A stretch of DNA of 64,000 bases from positions 558,001 to 622,000 of the forward strand of contig OX621174.1 of assembly GCA_951640195.1 (NCBI GenBank). The letters are read 5' to 3'. Position 1 is the stretch's first letter; each line of letters opens with the position of its first letter. Position numbers and translations under genes: made by a program. The notes under the pieces are model-generated. The model did no database searches, was not told the origin of the DNA, and saw only the letters and a program-made list of their open reading frames with translations. The DNA is from Porpolomopsis calyptriformis. Its lineage: Eukaryota > Basidiomycota > Agaricomycetes > Agaricales > Hygrophoraceae. Of the stretch, positions 45,420 to 56,984 are shown piece by piece.

Positions 45420-48181
45420 CTCATCCTCATTGTTGGAGCTGGTCTCCTTGTCTTCTTCTTCCACTGTTACTCTTGGAATTATTGGCTTTAGCTTCAATTA
45501 GCAAACAGGCTTCTTAGGTAGTTTTTTTCACCACATTCTACTGCTATCGTTGATCACATTTGGCTATCCAAACAGTGAGGGCATTCACATGCTCTATCTT
45601 TGTAACAGATATGGCTGTTACAAAGCCTACAGAGGCAGGTGATCAGTGTTGATAGGTGTTTGGCACCTCAGAGTGTTATATAGGCTGTATTTACCACTAT
45701 TTACAGTATGTTTTAACCCTTTGCCACCACTTGTACCAGAGATACTACACCCAATAGATATTGGTTGTATTCAGTCTGGTGTTGAGCAAGGCAAGAACTA
45801 AACCCTTACAATCTTGATCTTCTCCCATTTTGCCTCAATATCTTGCTGCTCAGCTTTCTTGGCAGACTAGACCTCTTTCCTAGCTGCCTTTGCATAATCT
45901 CTCTCTGCTCGCACCATCTTTGCCCACTCCATCAAGTCAATGACATCCTAGCTAGTCATATGGTGCCCATTTCCATCTGGGAAGAGTTTTACATAGTCCG
46001 TCTTCTTGTTCTCCTTTACAAATAGAGCCTCACTCTGTTTTTTGTGAAACAAATCCTGCACTACCAATTGGGCATATGCCTCTTTGATAATAAGGTCTTG
46101 TACTCATATATGAGTTTCTGCATACCCTAGGTTTGTCTTTAGCTTGTTGATGTGATCTTCAAGCTGATTTCATATTTCATACAATGACAGTGATAATTAT
46201 TGGAGCAGGGAGAAGTCTGGGGGATCTTTGTGTAATGGAATTTCAAAGACAGGTGCAGCTATCTTTGCAGCTAATGTGATAGGATCTTTGAAACTAGGAA
46301 GCTGCCTGAAGCAGTTGAAGATAGTGCTGCAGTTATGAGATGAGCACATTTCCTTGGGGTGAATAGCTGGGAGTCAATATTTAGATCACAATAATAATGG
46401 TACAGCATGGTCAGGCTTTGGGAGGTGTCAATGAAGGCTAATTGTGTGTACTGAGTAGTTGGAGAAAGATCAAAAGTAGTAGGTTGATTTGCACAGTAGA
46501 CTGACATGATAGTACAAATAGGGCTTGCTTGTGAGAGAAGAAATGTCCCTTTCACTAATGTAGCCTTGCTAGGCTTCAGCTGTGACAGCTTGATGATATC
46601 TCAATTAAATGGATGGATTCCAGTTGCCTCAAATGCAGCCTTTATGACTAGTGGGGTGAATACATATAGAAAAGCAATCCCAAAAACTTCAGTGAAGTCC
46701 CCTTTCATAATTGCCCACATAGTCTTACTCTCAAATGTTATTACCTCCTCTTTCTAGATCTTCTTGAATTTCGCAAAGCAAACAATGTCAAGGCCTTGAA
46801 GTACATGTGTGCAGTGTGGAGGATATCCAAGCATGCATATGCTATTCTCCTGACCCCAATGAAGAAGTTCCAGAGTGTAGTGAGAGCTGTAACCATCTAT
46901 AATCAGAGCTCAGGTTCAACCACATACCTTTTCCTTGGTTTTAGCATCAAAGTCCTTTCTGAACCATTCAAATGCTAGCTCACTATTAGTCTAGCTGTTT
47001 TCAGAGTAACAGATTCTATCAAGTATTGAATCAACTATACCCAAGATTGTAGGCACATTACTCATGATGCATTAGCAATGTTGTTTTGTGTCCATTTTGA
47101 CATGAAGTTTTTGCCTTTATAGATAAGGGTGGGATGAAGAGCTGTGCCATTAGCACATATTATCATAATTGTAGTAACAGTCTCTTAGTCTCTGCTCCCC
47201 TGCTTATGCTGAACTTTTGTCCCTCATCACCCAATTACCTGATGTGTACCACGATCTCTAGCTGTTACCCCAGTTTTATCCATTTTGTATGTATTCTCTA
47301 GCAATATTGCCTCCCCTTCTGATATATGGATATATTCTTCCACTGTCAAACTAGTTTTTGACAATACTTGGATTGAGATTTTGGGCCCTTTGAGTATTGA
47401 GGGGATGGCTCCAGTGAGTTTGTAGTCTCTCTCAATAATGTGTTAAGAAATGATCAACCCAATTATTTCCGATAGGCTCAAACTTGTTACTGTCAGAGAT
47501 ATATTTTTTCCTTTTCCTTTGCTCGTCTATTCCCATTTACATCAGACAGTTTACACCAATAGCCGCTTAGCCACCCAAACTCCGCTTAGTAATACAAGGT
47601 GACCAAGCCATATCTATATTTAGTCAACCATCACTCTCCTTATCTACATGACTCATCCATAGTCGTTACGACTCACACGTAGTCAATATGACTCATACTT
47701 AGCTAGTATATAAAGCTAGCAGTAGATAGACTTAGGATAAGTCTGTTTCTTTCGTTAACACCCCAATCAGTAGTCTTCCAACCCTTTAAAACCCTACACC
47801 CAGAGCCTGAAGTAAAACCTTGCGATCAACCCTAGACTGCCGTCTAACAGTTACCCAATTAGCATTAGAGGATAGTGTTAACCTGGAGTTTGATGTTCCA
47901 GTGGGTTAATGGAAATCCTCGATCTGCAGACTCCATGGTAAAATCTACAACCACAGTTTCTTCAGCAGGAGTAATTTTCTATTTTCCTATATTAAAGGTA
48001 TCTATTGATTGGTGCCCTTGAAGATATTGCCCAAGGGTTTTTCAGTCCATATGGAAGTCTTGGGCAACTTGCCTGATACTCTTTTGGGACCCTTCTGGCT
48101 TCTCCATCTCAGCTTAATATCCATTCACAGCCAACTTCATTTTTGCATCCACATCTTTACATTTTTGGCTTTTCTAGGCAT
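45420..48181 (-). pseudogene. pogo-2 DDE transposase
   Basis: From ATG 48181 (MPRKAKNVK). A psq-type helix-turn-helix (SIRQVAQDFHMD) and a CENP-B-like domain (LTHWNIKLQVNTIL, interrupted by the solo LTR, then NWVDHFLTHY) come first. RAQNLNPSIV leads into the catalytic DDE domain with ARDRGTHQVIG, LHPTLIYKGKNF, ALIIDGYSSHYTLELL (second Asp) and GYPPHCTHVLQGLDIVCFAK (third Asp). A C-terminal charged region follows. Many stops are present, most at former Gln, Trp or Arg codons. The protein would excise and reinsert the element at TA sites. Confidence 0.82.
47491..47849 (+). repeat. solo LTR inside pogo-2
   Basis: 359 bp, TGTCAGAGAT..GTCTAACA, flanked by the perfect 5-bp duplication GTTAC (47486-47490, 47850-47854). 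It has a TATA box (GTATATAAAG at about 47705). It lies between LGN and KFEP of the transposase frame; removal restores the reading frame. The family is not otherwise present here. Confidence 0.9.
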
Positions 48182-48637
48182 TTTTAGATAGTGCATGATA
48201 CACCATAGTGGGAGAGCTTGATTGTGTTTTTTCAGACAAGTTAGTGAGGTGCTGACATACCTGTTATACCTTTCCCACCCCCAGTCTGTTTAATCTCTAG
48301 TAAATTTATTTCACCTTGATTATAATTGAAACTTGTACTTTCTAGTTATGAATATACCACTGTAAATGGTTATGTGATTTTTCTAGCATTTGATCTTATA
48401 AATTCTGCACAATTGTTAATATAAAAGTTGCAATTACTAAAAACAGAGTGTTCTGAGTATAAACATAACTCATTCTAAGCCATATTGAATTAATTTATTA
48501 CAAAAATTAGTGCATAGTATAACTAGGTATAGACCATTTTGTTGACAAAAGGCTGAAGGGATCAAACAGGATTTAGACAAGAAATCTGTGTTTAGGTCAA
48601 GGACCAGGGTTGGGTCAAGGACCAGGGCTACACTGTA

Positions 48638-50548
48638 GGGCTTTGGATCTAAATGTTTTAGTTTCTAAGGAGGTATAAATTGCCTTGTAATTAAGATCTA
48701 TTAGAATATCTTCTTGTTAGGAGTGTTGTCAAGGTAGCAAGTGTGGAGTAAAGGGTTTTAGTGCTAAGGGGGTAAGTAGTGTTTTCAAGAATGGGCAAAT
48801 AGGGGCTTGCTGTAACCTAGAGGCTATTCTATTAATACCCTTAAACCTTTTTAGTAAGTTAGCATATTGCTGGCAAAGTTAGAGCTCTCTCTATTATCAA
48901 TCAAGTTATTAAGCCTATTTCTTCTAGTCTAGTAAGGGTATTAGTATCTAAGGGAGAGCATAAATTTTCTCCACAAGGGGAGTATTAAGTCTATCTTTGA
49001 ATATCTCAATCAAGGCAGTTTTATTATAACTAGTAAGGTACTTATACTGTTTAAATTAGGTTATATAATTATTAACAGTTAATCCTCCTTGTTTGACTAT
49101 CTTAATTTAATATTGTACTGTGGCAGCAAGGTAGGAGTAGAATTAGTACTAGATGTTATATATAGTTTAGAAAAGTCAAGGATTGTATTATGTAATATTA
49201 GTAAACTAAGAGGGGATGAGTGGGCCTTTCATATAAAGTAATATAAGTTAAGTCCAATAGTGTGTATTAGATATCTTAGGGTATATCACTTTATACTAAG
49301 CAGCTAAATTATTATTCTAGACATGTTCATTATTAGGGTGTTCTTTTACACAAGATAACTGAAATCCTATTTGCAATGTAAAAATGTTTTGCAGCAATCC
49401 TATCAGAATTATAGCAGATTAGCCCTTTTCTACTTCTACCGTTTGGGCCTAAATATACTGTTTTAATATATATACAAGTAAAAATAAAGTACACATATAT
49501 AAGTAAAATACTAGTATTCATATTAAAAGGATTCTTGATTTTGGTAGCTAACTTGATAATATTATGTAGGTAAAGTTATAGAATGTAAAACTGTAATCAA
49601 TTGAAATATACTTCCTATATAACATTTTATTCCTAGGTTTCAACACTCAAAAGGGAAGCAAATGTAATTCAAGTTAAAGTTTATATTAGGTTGAGAAGGG
49701 TTAATATTAAGATGCTTAGTAATCCCTTAAATAAGTATGTTGTAAAATGGTATTACAAATTTAGTTTATCACTAGGTTAGTAAGTTTTATAGTTAACAGC
49801 TATATCAGGATAGTGCAGTACTAATTTTTGAGATAACTAAGGTCAGATGCAAGTAATTTACTACAGTGAATATATAAAGGGAATAGAATATCATTGGTAG
49901 CTAAATTAGCTAGTAAGATCTAGAATAAAATTTAGATTATAATAGAGTAGAGAATAGATAATTAGGCTACTAACATCTTGAAGTAATAAAATAAGTAGGA
50001 TAGGTGATATTTTCTACCTAATAGGTTGCAAAGGTGCTATTTGTGAGCTCATAGCCTAGCTTCTTATTTTACTTCTATTGCAGCTAGTATCTATAGTCAC
50101 TTCTACAAGAAGAACACTAAAAGTAGTTATTTACATGCAAGGAGTTGAAATTAGTAAGGAATAAGGAGTAATAAGTAGCTTAGATTCATTTTACTAATAT
50201 TGTGGAAATACTAGTCTTAATAAAATTGGTATTAATACAAGAGGGGGGGAGTAGGTATTAGATTAACAAAGGAAATAGGTAGTTGTGTGAAACTATTAAG
50301 AGGGTATTATTAGAACTTAAACTTACCATAGTCTCAAGGCCTAACTAAGGATGAAGCTACTAATGGCAATAAAGAGTGGATTGAGTATGAAGTTGTTACA
50401 AATACTAAGTTTAGGTATATAGATAAGTAAGTTGAAAACTGAATATACAGGGGTAGCTACTAGTCTTATATAGTAATAGGTAATTAGGGGTAGTTATATA
50501 TATATGACTGAGTTAGAATATCTAGGGTGATCAGGCCTGAGACATGTA
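48638..50548. other. AT-rich decayed sequence
   Basis: About 1.9 kb rich in TAAG/TAG words, no supported gene. It resembles the 18.9-20.7 kb stretch in composition and may be heavily mutated retroelement DNA. Confidence 0.4.
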
Positions 50549-51783
50549 CAGTCATGTGACAAAAGTTTTGGCGCATCACGCTTGTGTATTGATGAAAATA
50601 TATTCCTACCTCATTCACCACACCAAGGAAAATGATAAAACCAGTTGGTGAACCTAATACTGGTCTTCAGCTATGTCAACTCATATATCAAAAATTCCTC
50701 TAAGGGCAAACTTGCCCCCAAATTGCCCTAGATATAAATCACCCACTTTACACTATTCAAGGGATCATCAAGAGGGGAACAGAAAGAGGCTATCTTGAAG
50801 ACAGCCCTAGGCCAGGATGGCCTTCCATTTTCACCGATCGCGACATTCGCCATGTAAAACAGACTATAGAGCTCAACTGACACCAAACACTCTGTGATAT
50901 TACCTAAAATCTTAACTCTGCTTTCTCAAGGCCAGTTGCTCCATGGACAATCTGGAGGATAATGAGGAAGCACCTTGGTCTCTCCTCTCGTCGTACTGCT
51001 AAAAAACCCTTTCTATCTAGAAAACATTAGCTAGCAAGGATAGCTTGGGCACAAGAACATCAGAGCTGGGATATAACTAACTTGGAAAGGGTGATATGGA
51101 CTGATGAAGCATCAGTGGAAATTAGTTATGACTCTGGGAAGGGTCTTGTATGGTGCAGGCTAGGTGAGAGGTATAAGGAGAGCTGTTTGATGCCTACTTT
51201 CAAGTCGGGAAGGAAAAGCGTAATAGTCTGGGGCTGTATTTCACATGGAAGGCATGGTCCACTCATTCTAATCCCTTCTGACTGAAGGAAAGCGGTTGAC
51301 TATGTTGATTTGGTTCTTGGGGGACCACTATAGGAGTTTTATCTGGAGTCAATTGAAGAAAAGGGTGCTGTTTTGGTTATGGAAGATGGAGCATCAGTCT
51401 ATTAGTCCAAAGTAGCCAAAGACTTCCGCATTACAAACTCGATGGAGACTATTCCACACCCTGCTCAATCACCTGACCTTAACCCCATCAAGCATGTTTG
51501 GAAACAACTCAAGGTTTTGGTTAACAAGCACCCACTTTGTCCAAGATCACTAGATCAGCTGTGGGCCACTCTGAAGGAGGAATGGGAAAACATTGATATT
51601 AATCTTGTTAATACCCTAGTAAACTCAATGCCATGTCAAGTCCAGGTAGTCTATGATAGTAAAGGAGGACTCACCAAGTATTAAAACTAGTGTTTCATAG
51701 CTTCATGTTGTCGCTGGAAGATTTTTTCGAAACTGTCTAAGATGTGACAAAGGTGACACACCAAAACTTTTGTCACATTACTG
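50549..51783. mobile_element. Tc1-like element B
   Basis: Inverted repeats: left CAGTCATGTGACAAAAGTTT, right read inward CAGTAATGTGACAAAAGTTT, flanked by TA at 50547-50548 and 51784-51785. One plus-strand transposase. Confidence 0.88.
50668..51684 (+). pseudogene. Tc1-like transposase B, catalytic Glu replaced by Lys
   Basis: Homeo-like HTH segments (SQLIYQKF; TIQGIIKRGTERG) are followed by WRIMRKHLGLSSRRTAKKP. Catalytic blocks: WTDEASVEI (first Asp), VMEDGASVY (second Asp at 51385-51387) and SPDLNPIKHVW, where the Glu of DD34E is Lys (51490-51492). Spacing between the second and third positions is 34 residues. Several stops occur before 51082 and near 51284 and 51400. It ends in the typical GGLTKY at TAA 51682-51684. 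Confidence 0.85.
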
Positions 51784-52234
51784 TATAAGACATAGTAAGC
51801 TATTATAAGTCTAAGATGTAGTAAGTTATTATAAAACAGATAAGTCTAAGATAGAGTAAGTTATCATAAGACAGATAAGTTCTAGTAAGGGAAAGGAATG
51901 AAACTGGATAGAAATTGTAATCCTGTGTAAGAGTTTAGACACTTGCCTTGCTCAAAACCAGCTGAATACGACCAATATCAATTGGAGTTGCATAGACCTG
52001 GTATAAGCAGTGGCAAGATGTAAAAATAACTACCTAAATAAAGGTAAATACTAACTATGTACTGCTCTTTGGTACAAATACCAACAAATAAGGATCACAT
52101 CCTTATGACTGCTCCTATAACAGCTATATCTGTTACATCCTGATAGGCATATTGAACTGCAAAGCATGCTCAGAAATTACAAATTGTTATTAAAAAAAAG
52201 TTTTACTTTCAAGTAATATTTACAGCTGAGTGTA
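51784..52234. other. unassigned sequence with short degenerate repeats
   Basis: At 51785-51885 a degenerate unit of about 30 bp (TAAGTCTAAGATRTAGTAAG..TTATAA) is repeated about three times. No gene seen. Confidence 0.5.
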
Positions 52235-52289
52235 CAGTCAGGTGACAAAAGTTTTTGCCACATCACATGATGTAACAGACACACTAATA

Positions 52290-53896
52290 CAGTGGGCCAA
52301 AAAACTGTTTCAATGTTTGGCAAGTTTAGCTTGATATTATTATATCCTGTGATATAAAATAGATGAAATTATAAGAATATTATAGAAAATAGCCCTTTAT
52401 CTTGGGTTCAAAACGAGCCCATAAACATTACAGTTGGTCTAGTATTTCTAGAGATATTTTATTTTGAATCTGGTGATATCATTGAAACAGTTGTTTTACT
52501 GAGGTACTAAAATCTAGAAAAGATGATATTTTAACTTATAAGTGAAGACTGTTATAATATGTTTGGTTCCAAAAGTGACCTGTGGATCATGTGAGTGTTG
52601 AACAGTAACAAACAAACCCAAACAACTAGTTGAACTTGACCACTATTATCATGAAAAGCCTTTCTACTGCTGACTGCAATTACATCCTCTCCCTTGTTGA
52701 TTCTGGTTATTCTGGTCACCAAATCTCAGACATAACTAGTGCTTCTAATGCTACCATCTCCAGACTACACTCCAGACATCGCCCTTATCTTCATAAATCT
52801 TCTGGAGGACATCCTTCAAAGCTTTCTACCTCTAATATTCACTATGCAATTCGTCTTATTGGCTCTGGGAAGGTTGAAAATGCTGTGGAAGTTACCTAAA
52901 TGCTTAGGAATGTTACCAACCAACCTCTCTCTTCCTAAACTGTTCGAAATGGCTTGAAAGAAGTGGGGATGAAGGCTGTGGTGAAGAAGAAAAGACCTTT
53001 ACTCACTAAGAGGTATAGGAAGGAGAGAATGGACTTTACTTTGAGGTATCAAGATTGGACCATAGAGGACTAGAAGAAGGTAGTGTGGTCAGATGAAACC
53101 AAAATCAATCGCTTGGGGTCAGATGGTAGGAAATGGGTATGGAAAAAGACAGGGGAGGGTTTGAGTGATAGGCTAGTAGAGGGGACAAAGAAGTTTGGAG
53201 GTGGTTCTCTCATGATGTGGGGCTGCATGGCTTGGGAAGGGATTGGGTATACTTGCAAGATTGATGGAATAATGGATGGAGACCTCTATGTCAAGATTCT
53301 AGAGGAGGAGCTTCAACAAACTATCCAATTCTATGACAAGACCCCAGAAAACTTTATCTTCCAACAAGACAATGACTCCAAACATACCTGCAAGAAGGCT
53401 CAAAAATGGTTGAAGGATCATGGATATGAAGTCCTCTTGTGGCCTGCCCAATCCCCTGATCTCAATCCTATTGAGCCTCTCTGGAGTCACTTGAAAAGGA
53501 GGTTAGCTGACTATGAGGTACCCCCTAATGGAATTGTGGAGTTGTGGGAGAGGGTACAAGTAGAGTGGGATAAAATAGGAGTGGAGGTGTGTCAGAAACT
53601 CATAGAGAGTATGCCTAGACATGTAGAAGCTGTATTGAAGGCTAAGGGAGGCTATACTAAGTACTGAATACTAGTACAAGCCCTTAGCAAAACAACTATT
53701 TCAATGATATAATGAGATTTGACAAGGAATATCTCTGGAAATACTTTACCAATCATAATAATTAGGGGCTTGTTTTAAACCCGAGATGAAGGGCTATCTT
53801 CCATAATATTTTCATAATTCTCTCTATTTTATATCATAAGATATAATACTGGCAAGTCAAACTTGCAAAATATTGAAACAGTTTTTTGGCCCACTG
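52290..53896 (+). mobile_element. mariner-like element with long terminal inverted repeats
   Basis: 1607 bp between TA dinucleotides (52288-52289, 53897-53898). Both ends start CAGTGGGCCAAAAAACTG, and similarity continues inward for about 215 bp with roughly 80 percent identity, an unusually long TIR for the superfamily. It holds a single transposase with three stops and is inserted in Tc1-like element C. Confidence 0.9.
52651..53667 (+). pseudogene. DD34E transposase of the long-TIR mariner-like element, three nonsense mutations
   Basis: From ATG 52651. The HTH region (YILSLVDSGYSGHQISDIT, ATISRLHSRH) is followed by a second DNA-binding part. WSDETKINRLGSDGRKWVW carries the first Asp (53092-53094), FIFQQDNDSKHT the second (53368-53370), and SPDLNPIEPLW the Glu (53473-53475), so the catalytic triad is intact with DD34E spacing. 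GGYTKY ends at TGA 53665-53667. Only TAA 52897-52899, TAA 52936-52938 and TAG 53071-53073 interrupt; the TAAs fit CAA and the TAG fits CAG or TGG. From 53074 the frame is clean. Confidence 0.9.
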
Positions 53897-53938
53897 TATA
53901 TCTAATTAACACATTTGCATTATTTTGTTTAATAAAGT

Positions 53939-54551
53939 ATGCCAAAGCAAAATAGCAGTAAAAACACAACCCCAGAGCTATGTGAAGTCATCTGTAAAAT
54001 GGCTGAACAAGGCATCCATACTGTAACAATTGCCAATACACTCACCCTCTCTAAAAGGACTATCCAACATATTCTTATAACTTATTGCAATCAGGGAGAT
54101 TTCTCTCATGCTCCCAGGTCAGGAAGACCACAAAAGCTAGATGGGAAGATAATCTGCCATGTGAAAAGGTCCCTAGAAGGAGATAGACATCAAACTCTTC
54201 AAGATCTTACAAACTTGGCCTCAAATGTGTTGGGCACATCAGTCAATAATAGACCTATTTCTCAGACCCTTGATAATATTGGGATATCCTCTTGTATTAC
54301 ACAATGTAAACTATTCCTCAAACTAGCCTATGTGAAGGCTCAACTTGAGTAGGAAAAGGTTGTGGAGAAGTTTAGTATAGAGGAATGGAAAAGGGTCATC
54401 TGGACTAATGAATCTTCAGTTGAGCTAGGTAAAAATACTTGCGTATGTTGTATCTAGAGATACCCTAGTAAGGAATACCTCCCTAAGTGCCTCACACCTA
54501 CCTTCAAATCTGGTCAATTAAGTGTTATAATCTAGTCATGCATTGCATATG
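53939..54551 (+). pseudogene. Tc1-like transposase C, N-terminal part
   Basis: From ATG 53939 (MPKQNSSKNTTPELCEVICK). An HTH (IANTLTLSKRTIQHILITYC) and a GRPQKL hinge precede a second HTH. The frame passes TAG 54350-54352, then WTNESSVEL (first Asp position is Asn) and TPTFKSGQLSVII. It is cut after SCIAY by the Copia LTR at 54552. The second half of the DDE domain is absent. Confidence 0.82.
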
Positions 54552-54808
54552 TATCAAGGCTGGAAGCTACTGCCTTAAGAACCACACCTGGTGTTAAGCT
54601 TCACTATCAATACTAATAATATGGTAATATAAATACAGGGAGTAACTAACCTGGTGTCAAGCTTCACTATCAATACTAAGGAACAGTGAGCTTGACACTA
54701 GAGACTTTGGATGCATTTTGACTAAATAAGAACAAACAAATCAGCCACAACTTCAGACTAGTATAAACTAGTACTGCTCTATGCAGAGGAAATTATCACA
54801 TCCTAATA
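54552..54808 (-). repeat. Copia-2 3' LTR, long form
   Basis: Inverted LTR with the duplicated internal block, adjacent to the polypurine tract (54809-54821). Confidence 0.88.
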
Positions 54809-54821
54809 CTCCCCCTTGATG

Positions 54822-56386
54822 AGACAACTCTGCTACTTCTTTAATCCCAACCTTTCTAACATCTCAAACACCTTCACTTTACTCAAGGCCTTGGTCAAGA
54901 TATCTATAGGCATGGCATCTGTCCTTAGGTGGATCAACTTGATAGTTCCCTTCTCCACTTCATTCCTCAACTAGTAAAAGCACAAGTCCAGATGCTTCAT
55001 ATGTCCATGGTGTTCTGGGTTTTTGGCAACAGATAAGGCAGATTGGTTATCAATGAACAGAGTGGAAGGAGATGTGAATTGGTAGCCAAGTTCAGTGAAC
55101 AGGTTTCTCAACCATAGGATTTCTTGACTAGCTGCAGTAGCTGCAACATACTCTGCTTCAGTGGTGGATAGTGCAACTATAGCCTGGAGTCGACTAGACC
55201 AACTGATAGCACTAGTACCTATCTTGACTATATAGCCTCCAGTGGAACATCTATTATCAGGATTGCCAGCATGGTCAGCATCAGTATAAGTGGTGAATAT
55301 TTCAGATGGGTTGGAAAGTGGTGAGTAGGTTAATTTGAAGTCAAGAGAGCCTTTGAGGTAACGGAAGAGATGTTTGACTGCTTTCTAATGCTGCATGCCA
55401 GGGTTCTTACTGAAGTGGACTAAGACACCAATAGTATAAGAGATATCTGGTTGAGTAGCTGTGGCCAAGTACATTAATGAACCAACAGCTTGGAGGTATG
55501 GGATGGACCACATTTCTTCAATCTCTTTAGAGGAAGTGGGAGACATAGATGTGCTAAGTTTAATGCCAGGATCAAGTGGGGTACCAACTAGGTTGCAATC
55601 AGAGAGGTTAAAGTGTTTAAGCAAGTCAAGGATATATTGGCGCTGAGATAATAATAAGGAGTGTTTAGAATGATTCTAGGTGATTTCAACACCCAGTAGC
55701 TATGAGGTAGTCCCAAGATCACATAGTTGGAAGTACTTCCTAAGTTCATTCTTGACATGAGCAATCTCTGCAGTAAACTTTGCAGTAATAGTCATATCAT
55801 CAATAAAGACTAGCACTATGATGTGCACATTATCCCTCTTGTAGATCCAGATACTGTGTTCACAGGTGATTCTCTTGAAGCCCATCTTCTCAAAGACCTC
55901 ATTGAGTTTCTTGTGCCAACACCTGCCAGCCTGCTTTAAGCTATAGATAGATTTGAGCAAGTGCTAGACCCAGTGATTACCCTTCTCAAAAAAGCCTTCT
56001 GGCTGGCGCATATAGACCTCTTCTTCAAGTTCACCATTGAGGTAAGCTGAAGAGATATCAAGACTTTCTAATTCAAGGTCTTCAAGTGCAGCCAATGCCA
56101 GGATAGCTCGGAGTGAAGCCCACTTTGGAGTAGGAGCAAAGGTCTCAGTATAGTCAAATCCAGGTCTTTGGGCAAATCCTTGGGCCACCACTCTGCCTCT
56201 ATAGCACTCAATGGATCCATCAGCTTTCCTTTTGACCTTGAACACCCAGTGGTTGCCAATAGCTTTGCGGCCAGGTGGGAGTTGTACAAGTTCAAAGGTG
56301 CCATTTTCAATAAGTTTTTGGATCTCATATAAAGCAGCTTTGTGCCATTCTTCCTTCTCTTCAGGGGAGCGCTGCATTGCCTCATG
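54822..56386 (-). pseudogene. Copia-2 reverse transcriptase and RNase H
   Basis: Minus-strand counterpart of 29829-31378. It begins QRSPEEKEEW at 56377 and includes GNHWVFKVKRKADGS, LDISSAYLNGELEEEVYM and the FIDDM box near 55800. RNase H follows to near 54830. Breaks include stops near 55964, 55700, 55625 and 55385. The N-terminal RT lead-in is cut by the inverted copy at 56386. Confidence 0.88.
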
Positions 56387-56581
56387 TGTTAGGATGTGAT
56401 GATCTCCTCTGCATAGAGCAGTACTGGCTTGTACCAGTCCGAAGTTGTGGCTGATTTGTTTGTTCTTATTTGGTCAAAAATGCGTCCAAAGTCTCTGGTG
56501 TCAAGCTCACTGTTCCTTAGTATTGACAGTGAAGCTTGACACCAGGTGTAGTTCTTAAGGCAGTAGCTTCCAGCCTTGATA
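56387..56581 (+). repeat. Copia-3 5' LTR, short form
   Basis: 195 bp, TGTTAGG..CTTGATA. It joins Copia-2 sequence at CCTCATG on its left. Confidence 0.9.
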
Positions 56582-56598
56582 GGTTATGAGCCCTGCTG
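56582..56598 (+). other. Copia-3 primer-binding site
   Basis: GGTTATGAGCCCTGC abuts the LTR. It is the complement of GCAGGGCUCAUAACC from the anticodon arm of yeast-type initiator tRNA-Met, so priming would use a cleaved half-tRNA. Confidence 0.8.
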
Positions 56599-56726
56599 CA
56601 AATTTCGCCTAAAATCACCCCCTATTGTGTCTAACAGCTCCTGCATACTCCTGGACCATTACAACCACTCTCCAGACCTCTCACCAGCACCAGCAACATA
56701 AATCACCTTGGTCCTCACCCAATGTT

Positions 56727-56984
56727 TGTTAGGATGTGATGATCTCCTCTGCATAGAGCAGTACTGGTTTGTACCAGTCCGAAGTTGTGGCTGATTTGTT
56801 TGTTCTTATTTGGTCAAAAATGCGTCCAAAGTCTCTGGTGTCAAGCTCACTGCTCCTTAGTATTGACAGTGAAGCTTGACACCAGGTTAGTCACTCCCTG
56901 TATTTATATCACCATATTATTAGTATTGACAGTGAAGCTTGACACTAGGTGTGGCTCTTAAGGCAGTAGCTTCCAGCCTTGATA
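56727..56984 (+). repeat. solo Copia LTR (long form) in the Copia-3 leader
   Basis: 258 bp flanked by ATGTT on both sides (56722-56726, 56985-56989). It has an extra block TTAGTCACTCCCTGTATTTA and a second copy of the TATTGACAGTGAAGCTTGAC arm. Confidence 0.9.

Larger units (their letters stand above)
45173..48635. mobile_element. pogo-2: pogo/Fot1-like DNA transposon
   Basis: Terminal inverted repeats of about 25 bp: left CAGTGTAGCCCCAGTTCT, right read inward CAGTGTAGCCCTGGTCCT, both continuing TGACCCA. They are flanked by TA on both sides (45171-45172, 48636-48637), the target of Tc1/mariner/pogo elements. It contains a minus-strand transposase pseudogene and a solo LTR. The right end carries a second tandem copy of GGTCAAGGACCAGGG. 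Confidence 0.88.
52235..54551 (+). mobile_element. Tc1-like element C, split and right-truncated
   Basis: The left end CAGTCAGGTGACAAAAGTTT follows TA at 52233-52234 and matches the ends of element B. It is split by the mariner-like element (52290-53896) and cut at 54551 by a Copia LTR, so the right end is missing. Confidence 0.82.

Noticed and set aside
52630..52650. earlier start for the mariner-like transposase
   Set aside because: It would need a non-ATG codon; the ATG at 52651 gives a normal N-terminus.
56582..56598. tRNA-like match to initiator tRNA-Met
   Set aside because: It is only 15 nt and directly abuts an LTR, so it is a primer-binding site and not a tRNA gene. No tRNA or rRNA gene was recognised elsewhere.
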